The notes under the pieces were generated by a model that was not told where the DNA came from, searched no databases, and saw only the letters and a list, made by a program, of their open reading frames with translations. From Xiphydria camelus (Eukaryota; Arthropoda; Insecta; Hymenoptera; Xiphydriidae), in assembly GCA_963678675.1 (NCBI GenBank), contig OY783192.1, positions 28,087,987-28,151,986 on the forward strand: DNA of 64,000 bases. The letters run 5' to 3'. The translations under genes and the position numbers were made by a program. Positions 52,984-63,103 of this stretch are shown one piece after another. Each line of letters begins with the position of its first letter. Position 1 is the first letter of the stretch.

Positions 52984-55063
52984 TTAGTCTAGTTGCATCA
53001 ATCCACGCTTGATCTGTTCGTCTTTGCGTCTAAGGCGTTCTAAAAGTACGAGGACAATGATTCCTTCGACAAAGGGCGGTTTAATTTGATATATAATCAC
53101 TTGATGGTACGAGCGACGTACCGATTGGTGTAAGGACAGATTCCACAATCTGGACTGGTTGCTCCTCAACGCGTACCTCAATCGGATCTATGCACGAATA
53201 CTGTGCGCACGTGACAATACTGCCGTCTGTTGATGGTAGAAATTCCTCCCGTTCCCCACTCGCGTCATTCGCTGGTTCCACCTCTTCTTCTTCCACCGGC
53301 TCCGAATCGGGTTTCTCGCCAGATACTTCGGGCTCGAGTTCAACTTGCGGCTCTCCCGGCGCTTCGGGTTCGGGCTCCGCCATGACAGGTTCTTCCGGTA
53401 ACACCGTGGGTGACGTGCACCTTCGCTCCTCCCAATCGCGCGCATTACACGCCTCGGCAGCTTCGGATATGTGTTTGTACCACAGCTTCCATTCGGCCTC
53501 CGACGACGCCACCAAATCGTAGATCTGAGCTCCCTTTTGCGAGGTGTTGACCAAGTAGAGAGAATTTTTATCCGCCGCGTTGTTCCTCACGAGGACCGCG
53601 GACATCCTGACGATGGGACTCAACATGGTGTTCAGTTGATTGGTGAACTTCAGTATGTACTTCTCCTCTTGTCGATGCAGGAGAAATATGGTGTCGTCCA
53701 GGAGCACCACGTGGAGATCGATGGGTTTGGCGCGGCTGAAAACGCGCCACTGTAGGTGACCCTCGTGAATGAGCTTTCGCTTCGTGATGTCGATGTTCTT
53801 AAATTCCCGCACGATCGGATCATCGAACATATCAAAGGCGGTTTTGTCGATGGTGCGTTGAATCTCGGCGAGACGATGGTAGTTCTCCGCCTCGTACATC
53901 GCCTGGTTCACGCGGCTGAGTATCTTCTTGCTGCGCGCGAGACTCCGCAAGACCGCGGTCTTCTCCTTCTCATTGCTCGTGGGAGTGTATTTGTCTAGGT
54001 TCTCGAAGAGCAGGGGATATTTGGCGAGCCTGAGCATACCGGCAAGTATATGGTCTTTGAGCTGCAGTCTTTGGCAGAGATGATTCGCTTCCACGTCGTT
54101 GAGAAATTCGTTCAATTTCGGGTCCTTGCGACGCCAATCTCTCAGCGCCTCAAGCGCGATCTGTTTCTTCGCGTAGTAGGTCGAAGCGGCGCGCTCGAAC
54201 GCTTCGCCCGTTTCGCCGTCGAACATCCGCAGAAGAAGGTCGCCTATGTCACCGACGCAGGGGTTCTCCTTTTTCTTTTTCTTCATCTCCTGATCGAATC
54301 CCGAGTGTATATCGAGCATTTCGTCCAAGTTGGAGAATATTAACTGGATTTGATCCAGGGGAAGAACCTGGTTCTCCAGCATGGGCTTGTGGAACACTTG
54401 AGATAAGACCTTAAACGCCCGCACGTGTGACCGTTCCGCGTGAAAGAGTTCTGTAAGAGGAGCAGGCACGAAATTCGTCTTTCAATTAATTCGTTCGAGT
54501 GACATTTACGTCATGTTTTCGACATTATAAATACGATGAATCTCGCGTCTGACGTGGAAGACTGATAAAAAAGGTCGAACACATTGGGTTTTTTTTACGG
54601 TGCAAGTGTTTTTTATACGCACCAATCCATCCATCCTTAGAGTCTAGGATCATTTTAATATCTCGAAGCAATTCTAGGGTATGTTACGAAATGTAATATT
54701 TGTTATTCGTGCGTGAGCTACCCAGCGACTACGTACGAAGGTACTTCACTCTGTTTCATGCTGTATCGCACAGTCTACTTGCAATTAGGTTTGTAGTTAC
54801 TACTGCAACTCTCTTTTTTACTTGCGATCTATGGCATAAATTTAGACACTCGAACGAAACGTACCGTTGATGACTTCTTGTCTCTTCTTCTCGGAATTGG
54901 TGAGGTGCGCAAGGACCTCCTTGGAAACGCCTTGGCTCCAATCAGAAGGATCTTGTTCAACGTCCATATCACTGACCCACGAGGTCGACGCGTTCATTGC
55001 CGATGCCGCGGAGTGAACTTCTTTCAGACTGGTGCTCGGAAAGTGCCGGAGGCCTCGTAGTCG
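52984..55063 (-). CDS. RhoGEF2: RhoGEF2/LARG-type Rho guanine exchange factor, 3' exons
   Basis: Exchange factor for Rho1, acting at the cell cortex in actomyosin contraction. Three exons on minus, 55063-54865, 54450-53122 and 53039-52984, join in frame to 527 residues plus a stop. Order: an S-L-K-E-V-H-S linker, the R-Q-E-V-I-N-E-L-F-H-A-E-R start of the DH domain (about 60-265, with K-Y-P-L-L-F-E-N-L-D-K-Y), a PH domain (about 285-410, H-E-G-H-L-Q-W-R-V and E-A-E-W-K-L-W), an acidic E/P-rich segment, and E-R-L-R-R-K-D-E-Q-I-K-R. Then the frame stops after six more residues, whereas family members usually run on as a coiled coil. Introns are 414 and 82 bases with GT-AG borders. Upstream PDZ and RGS exons are not in the window; a Helitron lies just beyond 55420. 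No inactivating change was seen in the DH-PH part, so this may be a working gene's 3' half or a truncated copy. Confidence 0.88.
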
Positions 55064-55420
55064 CTGAAACCAGTCCTACCGTCAATCATCAGTAAATCTT
55101 CCCGTGCACGGCGCGAGATTACCCGGCGGATACCGTGAATTCATTTGTATAAATGAATTGCGCATTCTATATACACTTATTTTTGTGGATTCCGTCGATG
55201 GTCAAGTTTCTAAATAATTTTCTAAAATTAAAATCAAATTGAAAGTCAAATCCAATAGGTATATGAAATCTAAGATTCTTCATAAGATAAATTATAAGTA
55301 AGATTTTATCTGGACTTTGATGTCAATTATCTCAATTAAAAAATTATTTAGATACTTATTCAACGATAGGATTTATCACAGCAGATATATGTATGTATGT
55401 ATGCATCTTTATATATAGAA
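55064..55420. other. AT-rich stretch between the RhoGEF exon and the Helitron end
   Basis: Starts with the acceptor (TTTCAG on minus) of the RhoGEF exon. No further exon identified. ATGTATGT simple sequence at 55390-55402. Confidence 0.5.
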
Positions 55421-55915
55421 CTAGCAGCCCGTCCCGGCTTCGCACGGGTAGATTGTGGATTGATTTTGGTCGTCATTTAATGAATTTTTAGTAGATATCT
55501 GTACTCATAGGTAAGGAGCCATGCTACGCTAAAAAAACACATGTATTTAATTTAAATTGGAAAGTATATTTCTTTTATTAACTTATCTTAAGGCCAGCGG
55601 ATAGACAATGTTTTATATTTTTTTATTTGGAGTAAAAACGTGTAAATTTTTCGGTGTGCCAACTCTGGAGCAAGCCACATACAATTGGCCGTGTGAAAAA
55701 CATGAATTTTCCAAATTTAAGCCAGCAATAGTCAACGATTGACCTTGTGCTTTGTTGATGGTAATAGCAAAAGCAAGACGCAAAGGGAACTGGAGCCGCT
55801 TGAATTCGAATGTTAAATCGTTGGAAATCATAGGTATGCGTGAATGAGGACGTCTTCGCCTTTGAATTTGCCAGTGATGATTGTTACCTCGATTAAATTT
55901 GGTTGGCACTAAGGG
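55421..55915 (-). mobile_element. Helitron 3' end with helicase C-terminus
   Basis: Minus frame 55909-55613 encodes the end of a Pif1-type Rep/helicase protein: A-F-A-I-T-I-N-K-A-Q-G-Q-S and H-G-Q-L-Y-V-A-C-S-R-V-G, helicase motifs V and VI. About 190 bases downstream the sequence ends, on minus, in a CCCG...CGGG hairpin and CTAG followed by T. That is the standard Helitron 3' terminus. The 5' part of the helicase and the Rep domain are missing, so it is a 5'-truncated copy. Confidence 0.9.
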
Positions 55916-57692
55916 ATTTTTCGTGTAACTGATTTGGAATATTATGTCAGATGCACGGAGAGAAATTTTCGGTAAAAATTACCTAAATAGTAGGGTAAAC
56001 GTGTAGCATTCGGTGTTTTACGGTTAATTTTGTAGAGGCGCTGGTCAGGAATTAACAATCAACCGATATATTTTGACGAACGTTCCAGAATTTTTACCGT
56101 TCCAACTCTACAATTTTACCCGAACAGGAATTTTTATGCCTGCACAATATAGAAAGTATCCCTCCGTTAATAAATGTTATCGTATAATAGCAGCAAAAAT
56201 TATCATTCGGCCCTTAAATTGTAACAAGTTGTGCGCCTTAATTTTTATCATTACGTTACTGCACAATTACCCTAGAGTAACGGAATTTTTACCTATCCGG
56301 GTAGATAGATTCTACCAATGACATCTATAAAGGTGATCACGTGAGCGTCAGTTCGCGTCAGTCCGCGTCATTTCGGCCGTTTTCGGCCGATCGTCAGAAG
56401 TCGACGCACGTTGTGAGTTGTGGCCATTAGAACCGGTGCGAGTTGTTCCAGAAAAAATAAAGTGCTTAAACTAATACATTTATAAAAAAAAAACAATTAT
56501 TTAAAAAGATGAATTACTGTCTGGTGAAAGCGGCTTTTGAGGTAAGTGATTTTATTTAGAAGATTTATGGGAAAATGTTAGTAGATTTTTTAATCATATT
56601 TTTTGCCTGATATACGGAGAAGTCTCACCATTTTTGTCCATTACCAGGAGTATTTGATGGGAAATTCTGGTGATTTCTTTTTCGTTATAAATAAGAAGAG
56701 AAGACTAGAAGAAAAATTGGGGAAATTCATGCAAAAAAATTCTATACTGAAATATTTCAAGGCGCCGTTAGGAGTGGACGCGTCAAGCAAGGGTGATTCA
56801 CGAAGCCAGGTGGAAGCGGGCAGTTTCCCCCATAATGACGTCAAGGCAACGGGGCTTTCCAATGCAGGCCCAGGATGAAGGAGTAAGGGGGTCTTATGCT
56901 CCTCCAAGCAATCAAAGGAAGCCATTCGATCGACAACCAGCGTGCATATCGGATCGTGATTCGAGTCTCATCGAGGATTGCTTCAGGACTTATCGTGCAG
57001 CCGCGTCGAGTCTACCGCGTCGAATATAGCTTACAATACATAGAGTCTCAGCAGATAAGATTTTCATTGAAAAATTTAAATCTATTTAATTTTGTATGTC
57101 ATTTGTTCTTCTGAGCAGAAAAGTGTGAGGAACGATTTGACGGAGAAAACCTAGGGTCTGCGGGCCGTTAACGGAACATCCTCGATAACGCACGGACGAC
57201 CATATCGATCGTCCGACTAACAGGACACCGACGCTACCTGAGAACGCACGGTGATCGGCTCGGAATAAGGGACGAGCCGGGCGTAAGGACGGCTTGGGCA
57301 GCTCGGTGGTCATTCTCTCCTTCGACCATCGCAAGAGCTACTTCGGCGAAGAGCCGAAGTCAAGTCGCAGTCACATTCATCACGTTGTAACTCACAATCA
57401 GTCGCATTCATCAATAAACTGTTCTTTCGGGAAATATTTCCTACAAAAGCTGTCGAATTTTCCTTAGTAATGAACGCGTAACAAGGAAGTTAGAAATACT
57501 CGTCGTTTGCAGCGATTGTTTACTACCTGGCCGCAATAAACTGCTATTTCTGGCACAGGCAAGCGCGGGTACGTATCCCGATGCCGCGACTTCCTCCGTG
57601 ATGCGAATTTTTCGGCACTGCACTGGTACGAAAAACGCGGAACGACGCGACGCTCGATAGCAACGGTCACAAATAAACGCACTTAGCTCAAA
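55916..57692. other. Stretch with a candidate TIR and a short spliced frame
   Basis: CACGGAGAGAAATTTTC at 55954-55970 recurs inverted at 62040-62057. ATG at 56510 opens a short frame (M-N-Y-C-L-V-K-A-A-F-E) ended by a good donor, GAGGTAAGTG. Downstream, 56641-56878 has an open frame containing K-K-R-R-L-E-E-K-L-G-K-F. This may be a transposon gene; I do not recognise it. From 57110 to 57470 GC-rich sequence ending in AATAAACTGTTC could be an old LTR. Confidence 0.4.
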
Positions 57693-58195
57693 TGTCAGGA
57701 AAAGAATGAAGATGGACGAATATCAGGACGATATTCGATGCAGAGTCGATGCCGGTGGTTGAGCATAAGCGGGAAACACCTAACGGGACCGGCAAGGATC
57801 GACAGCACGTAGCAACGGGCCCAGGAAGGCAGGATGAGTGGGTGCCTCCGGAAAGCCGAACTATTCCGGGCATTATCAGAATACCCGCTTACCCTCGCTA
57901 CCTGCTAGTGCGCACGGCTAGGAAGGCGCATGAGGGAATCAGCGAGATTGGAATGTACGAGAGCTGGGGACCGTTTCGGTCATTTTTCCAGAGGTCCCGT
58001 TTCATCCCCGCTACCCGAGGGTACGTCCCAGGCAGGAGGACGTACGACAGGCAGTGAGATTCGAGACATTTGCCGGGAGAGTCAACTGCAAACGGCGCTC
58101 GAAGACACCATCGCGAACAGATCCATAGTGTAGTTTTGGGACTGAATAAATACGAACCGCGAGTGATCCTGCTCGTTCGATTTCTTCCTCCTACA
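57693..58195 (+). repeat. 5' long terminal repeat, Gypsy-type
   Basis: About 500 bases, starting TGTCAGGAAA and ending CTCCTACA. Nearly identical to 61041-61562: two substitutions were noticed in the aligned 480 bases, apart from small deletions at the very start. It is followed at once by GAGTCAGAAGTGGGATT, a typical start of the internal region. Confidence 0.92.
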
Positions 58196-58417
58196 GAGTC
58201 AGAAGTGGGATTCACACACGTGCTTCAGTTAAGTCAATAAGTGATCGTGAGAGACTTTTGAATAATAAATTCACAATGTCACGATATGGACGATCCGAAC
58301 ATCGACGATCCGGCGGGTCACTCATCATAGACGCTCTCGCAGAAGTCGAGAACATTCTAGGAGTAGCGGAAAGGCCACATCAGGAATCGTTAATTCGGAC
58401 CCGAGATGATTGAACAA

Positions 58418-58590
58418 CCATCACTACCTGAACGTGAAGTTCCTGCCAGAATTCGATCCAGCTTCCAAGAATCTGTTAGCGGCTGAATGGATTAAGAAGA
58501 TCAATGATTACGGTTGTGTATGATTGGGATTACGAGGTAAAACTGTATCTATCAGAGTGTAGACTGAAAGGTAATGCCAATTGTGGTATG
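58418..58590 (+). pseudogene. Gag-like fragment
   Basis: The readable pieces K-F-L-P-E-F-D-P-A-S-K-N and A-A-E-W-I-K-K-I-N resemble the capsid start of Gypsy gag proteins (F-D-P then W-I-x-K). Frame breaks and stops interrupt it. Short and weak. Confidence 0.5.
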
Positions 58591-58689
58591 GCGGTTTAAC
58601 GTATTCCTTTTTAAATTTGGATCTATTTTCTTATGATTTGATTCAACAAATATCGAGGGAATTTCGCCCTTAACATGGGCGAGTTAAGA

Positions 58690-59410
58690 TGCGCCGATAT
58701 ACCAGAGATAAAAATCGAATTGTTAAATGACGACCTTGTTGCCTACCGACCATATCGATTATCGACAGTAGAAAGAGAAAAGTTAAAAGGGATAATTTCA
58801 GACTTATAAGCTAGTGGAGTGTAATTAGAGAAAGTTAATCCCTAATGCGAGTCCGATCATTAGTTTCGAAGAAAACGGGAGACGATAGAATGTGCGTGGG
58901 ACTATAGGGTATTAAATAAAATTATGAAACGAATGAAATATTCACTACCAGTAATCGATGACGAAATAGATAGAGAGATTAGGGGGAAAAAATATTTCAT
59001 TACTCTAGATTTGAAATCAGGATTTTATCAGATTCCCTTACATCCCGACGCTATTGAAAAGACCGTCTTTATTACTCCTGATGGGCATTATAAATTCCTG
59101 TGCGTCGCTTTCGGGTTAGTCAACGCTCCAGAATATTTTCAGAGAATTATGATGGCAACCTTTCGCGGAACTGATATCAATATTTATATCGATGATACCG
59201 TACTCGCATTTAACAAAACGAGAGGGGTTCGAAAAATTAAAAGAGATATTGGAAATCTTCCGAAGTAAAGGGTTTTCAATAAATATCAACAAATGTAAAT
59301 TTTTCACGAAAAAGATTGAATATCCAGGTTGCGAAGTTTTTAAAGAAGGCGCTCGACCGGGCCAATGTAAACTTAACGCAGTACAGAAAGCCGAATCGCT
59401 AAAAACGTGA
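58690..59410 (+). pseudogene. Gypsy reverse transcriptase, broken
   Basis: It begins in the Y-R-P-Y-R-L region, where several stops interrupt the sequence, and becomes open at 58924 (M-K-R-M-K-Y-S-L-P-V-I-D-D). Conserved blocks are F-I-T-L-D-L-K-S-G-F-Y-Q-I, F-G-L-V-N-A-P-E-Y-F-Q-R and the catalytic box N-I-Y-I-D-D. A frameshift near 59215 passes the reading to the frame with K-G-F-S-I-N-I-N-K-C-K-F. The Y-I-D-D catalytic acids are intact, but the upstream stops and the shift make it non-functional. Confidence 0.9.
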
Positions 59411-59499
59411 AACAAGTGCATCAACGTTTTGGCTTGACCGGGTTTTTCAGAGTTTATTAACGATTTTATCACGTTGGACCATTTGTACAAGGTATCCAC

Positions 59500-59990
59500 A
59501 AGAATACGCGAATCTTGACTATTGTTGATGGATTCACGAAGAGTTCGATATATTTGAAGCGGTATAAAATACCAAGACCGAATACGTTATAAAAGCCTTG
59601 CAAGCGGTATCTACGTTGTTTGGAGTACCTACCCGCATCATAACCGATAAGGGAGCAGGTTTCACTTTACAGATGTTTCAGTTGTTTTGTACGGAATTTG
59701 GAATAAAGCACACCCCGAATGCCGTAGCAACACCAAGGGCAAATGGCCAGTGTGAGAGGGTAAATCGCACTGTACTGGAAACATTGGCCATCATCACCAC
59801 CGCCGACGTCTGGAAAAAGTCGAAAACTTGATCCAAAAGCCAAGGGACTCTCTAGGGTCGAGGCGGTTTTGCTTAGAGACAGATGCGAGGTTGAGGATCT
59901 CGTAGACATGAAGTGGATGTCTGGGCAGCGATCGGTAATAGCCGTGGATCAGCTGAAGCCATGGGCCATCTCCAATACTGCTGATTGGCA
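59500..59990 (+). pseudogene. Gypsy integrase, broken
   Basis: I-V-D-G-F-T-K (first catalytic acid region), then T-L-F-G-V-P-T-R-I-I-T-D-K-G-A-G-F-T (second), then A-N-G-Q-C-E-R-V-N-R-T (glutamate block). Frame breaks occur before 59598 and near 59825. Beyond, R-V-E-A-V-L-L-R-D-R and V-D-Q-L-K-P-W resemble the C-terminal tail of the family. Confidence 0.85.
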
Positions 59991-60099
59991 GGTGAAGAGA
60001 ATTAAATGCTTATACATATGAACAAACTTGGTACTCCAAGCTTGAAATATAAGTAACTGGGCCGAGTCACGAGTTTCGGCGTTTTTTGTTGGTCGCTGA

Positions 60100-60835
60100 A
60101 AACGTGGGCTTAACTCGTGGCGTAGGCTGGACCAATCGCCAAGTCGAAATCTATGGTGTATTCCCCTGGTCAGGGTCTACATGGGCTTAGGTTTCGGCGT
60201 AGGCGCGACTATTTGCCGAGTCGAAATCTCTGGTGTATTCCCTTGGTAAGGGTCTACATGGGCTTAGGTTTCGGCGTAGGCTGGACTATTTGCCAAGTCG
60301 AAATCTCTGGTGTATTCCCTTGGTCAGGGTCTACATGGGCTTAGGTTTCGGCGTAGGCGGGACTATTTGCCGAGTCGAAATCTCTGGTGTATTCCCTTGG
60401 TCAGGGTCTACATGGGCTTAGGTTTCGGCGTAGGCTGGACTATTTGCCAAGTCGAAATCTCTGGTGTATTCCCTTGGTCAGGGTCTACATGGGCTTAGGT
60501 TTCGGCGTAGGCTGGACTATTTGCCGAGTCGAAATCTCTGGTGTATTCCCTTGGTCAGGGTCTACATGGGCTTAGGTTTCGGCGTAGGCTGGACTATTTG
60601 CCGAGTCGAAATCTCTGGTGTATTCCCTTGGTCGGGGTCTACATGGGCTTAGGTTTCGGCGTAGGCTGGACTATTTGCCGAGTCGAAATCTCTGGTGTAT
60701 TCCCTTGGTCAGGGTCTACATGGGCTTAGGTTTCGGCGTAGGCTGGACTATTTGTCGAATCGGAATCTGTGGGGTATTCATCTGGTCAGAGCGCACATGG
60801 GCTTAGATTTTGACGTAGACTCGGACCAACAGTCG
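60100..60835 (+). repeat. 77-bp tandem array, about nine units
   Basis: Unit landmarks: GGTGTATTCCCTTGGTCAGG, CTACATGGGCTTAGGTTTCG and GACTATTTGCCGAGTCG. Starts are spaced exactly 77 bases from 60153 to about 60700, with degenerate units at each edge. Because 77 is not a multiple of three, each unit is read in the next frame. Overlapping 62-codon frames repeated every 77 bases are an artefact of this. Confidence 0.95.
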
Positions 60836-61040
60836 GGCTCAGTTGGAAATTGTAGTCGACGAAAGAGAGTGAATGATAGTAACACTCTGGGACGTATAAT
60901 AGTACCTTGAAAAACAACTGAAAGGACTGGAAGCGTCATAAAATTTTCTGGTCTGGTCGACAAATTTTGTCTGATGGTGGCCATTTAATTTCTGGTATTT
61001 GACTTAGTTGCAGACGATGGAGGTGACGACACTTAAGAAT

Positions 61041-61562
61041 TGTCGAGGACGCCAAGGGTCAGGAAAGGCCGAATGAAGATGGACGAATATCAGGACGATA
61101 TTCGATGCAGAGTCGATGCCGGTGGTTGAGCATAAGCGGGAAACACCTAACGGGACCGGCAAGGATCGACAGCACGTAGCAACGGGCCCAGGAAGGCAGG
61201 ATGAGTGGGTGCCTCCGGAAAGCCGAACTATTCCGGGCATTATCAGAATACCCGCTTACCCTCGCTACCTGCTAGTGCGCACGGCTAGGAAGGCGCATGG
61301 GGGAATCAGCGAGATTGGAATGTACGAGAGCTGGGGACCGTTTCGGTCATTTTTCCAGAGGTCCCGTTTCATCCCCGCTACCCGAGGGTACGTCCCAGGC
61401 AGGAGGACGTACGACAGGCAGTGAGATTCGAGACATTTGCCGGGAGAGTCAACTGCAAACGGCGCTCGAAGACACCATCGCGAACAGATCCATAGTGTAG
61501 TTTTGGGATTGAATAAATACGAACCGCGAGTGATCCTGCTCGTTCGATTTCTTCCTCCTACA
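61041..61562 (+). repeat. 3' (or solo) long terminal repeat
   Basis: Begins TGTCGAGGACGCCAAGG and ends CTCCTACA, a 522-base match to 57693-58195. It is flanked on both sides by AGAAT (61036-61040 and 61563-61567), the 5-base duplication expected of a separate LTR insertion. Confidence 0.92.
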
Positions 61563-62384
61563 AGAATTCAATTCCCGATATTAAACAAGTAATTAGAACA
61601 AAATATATGAAAATTTCCATACAATTTTTAATTTAATAATTAATTTTCACTTAATAAGGTGATGAAAATTTGCTCACGGATAAATAAAAAAAATAAAAAC
61701 GTAAAATAAAAAGTATCACATTGAACGGTAAATTTATATTCTAATTGGTGGGAAAAAAATAATCCTTGAGGTTAGTAATAATTTCAGTACAGGTTAGTAT
61801 ATTTTACCGTACCGGTGCAGCAGTTTCTACCCCGAAAACAGTAAAATCTTTCTCATTGTTTGACACTTTCAATCTATCTCAGCCATAATTTTCATCTATT
61901 CCAACCACATTTTTTATTTGATACAGAGAGGTCACATTTTACTTTCGAGAACATGAAAAACTCTTTGAATGCATGATATTTTTTACCTCACTGACCAAAT
62001 GCAACACGATTACCGTACTAGTTGGGTATTTTTTCCCTGAATTTCAGGCAAATAGTACTGACGATTTCTCTCCGTGTGTAAGAGATTCCAAATGAAGGTC
62101 ATGGACAAGGTCAAATACAATATCACCATTGTACAGCCACTAAAAAATCCTAAATCCTACTATCAAAAAGAATTTGTATAGGGCCCATAGCTTTCATGGT
62201 ACGGAGCCGAACTGTACTTGACCTCAATTTGACCTCCGCTGACCATAAAGGTCACATGGAAATAATGGTCAAGGACATATTTGAACGTGAAATTTCCCGC
62301 TCTTTTCATTTCCGATATATAAAATAGAGGTTCGGATTAAAAAAAATCAATTTTACCTAGAAGGTCATTGGTCAATATGACCAA
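61563..62384. other. AT-rich stretch, no gene recognised
   Basis: Contains the second ACGGAGAGAAA-type end near 62040-62057 (inverted) and, beyond it, several AAGGTCA half-sites (62096-62115, 62250-62260). Confidence 0.5.
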
Positions 62385-63103
62385 TAATAAAATCCAATAT
62401 GACCATTGGGTAGCCAGGGAAAAATCCTAAAAGTTTTATATTAAACGTTTTTCTCTAAAATGATTTCCCGCTGAGATAATCAACTGTGCCTGGACTTTTT
62501 GAACACCCTGTATAAGATTTACTAACTCAGAAACCTTCGCGGGCATGCGTCCAACCATTCCCCAAAGTTTCATCGCAATCGGATGAACGGTTTAGGAAGG
62601 CATAATAATCATCCGTACCGCTACTTTTTGAACACCCTGTATATGATTTACTAACTCATAAATCTTCGCGGGCATGCGTCCAACCATTCCTCAAAGTTTC
62701 ATCGCAATCGAATGAATGGTTTAGGAAGGCATAATAATTATCAGTACCGGTACTTTTTAAACACCCTATATAAGATTTACTAACTTAGAAACGGTTTAGG
62801 AAGGCATTTGATATTACCTTAAAGGTCACGGTCAAGGTCAAATCCAATACGACCACTGGGTAGCCAAGGGAAAATCCTTAAAGTTTTGTATTAAACATTT
62901 TTCTCTAAAATGTTTTCCCGCTGAGATAATCGGCCGTACCGGGACTTTTTGAACACCCTGTATAAGATTTACTAACTCAGAAACCATCGCGGGCATGCGT
63001 CCAACCATGTCCCAAAATTTCATCGCAATCGGATAAACGGTTTAGGAAGGCATAAGAGACATACAGACAGACAGACAGACAGATAAACATTCATTTTTAT
63101 ATA
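62385..63103. repeat. Tandem repeat region ending in an ACAG microsatellite
   Basis: A unit of about 125 bases, with TTTTTGAACACCCTGTATAAG, CGCGGGCATGCGTCCAACC and CGGTTTAGGAAGGCATAA, is repeated about four times. The block from 62385 (CCAATATGACCATTGGGTAG) is itself duplicated near 62845. The end is an ACAG run at 63062-63082, then AT-rich sequence, a typical 3' end of a non-LTR or SINE-like unit. Confidence 0.75.

Larger units (their letters stand above)
58196..61040 (+). mobile_element. Internal region of a decayed Gypsy retrotransposon
   Basis: Contains gag-like, reverse transcriptase and integrase remnants in the normal order, then a 77-bp tandem array in the 3' part. Protease and RNase H are not recognised, and a deletion joins the end of reverse transcriptase to integrase near 59450. 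No env-like frame is present. The element cannot encode its own enzymes. Confidence 0.9.

Noticed and set aside
60153..60910. Eight overlapping 62-71-codon open frames in the 77-bp array
   Set aside because: They are the same DNA read in rotating frames of a tandem repeat whose period is not a multiple of three.
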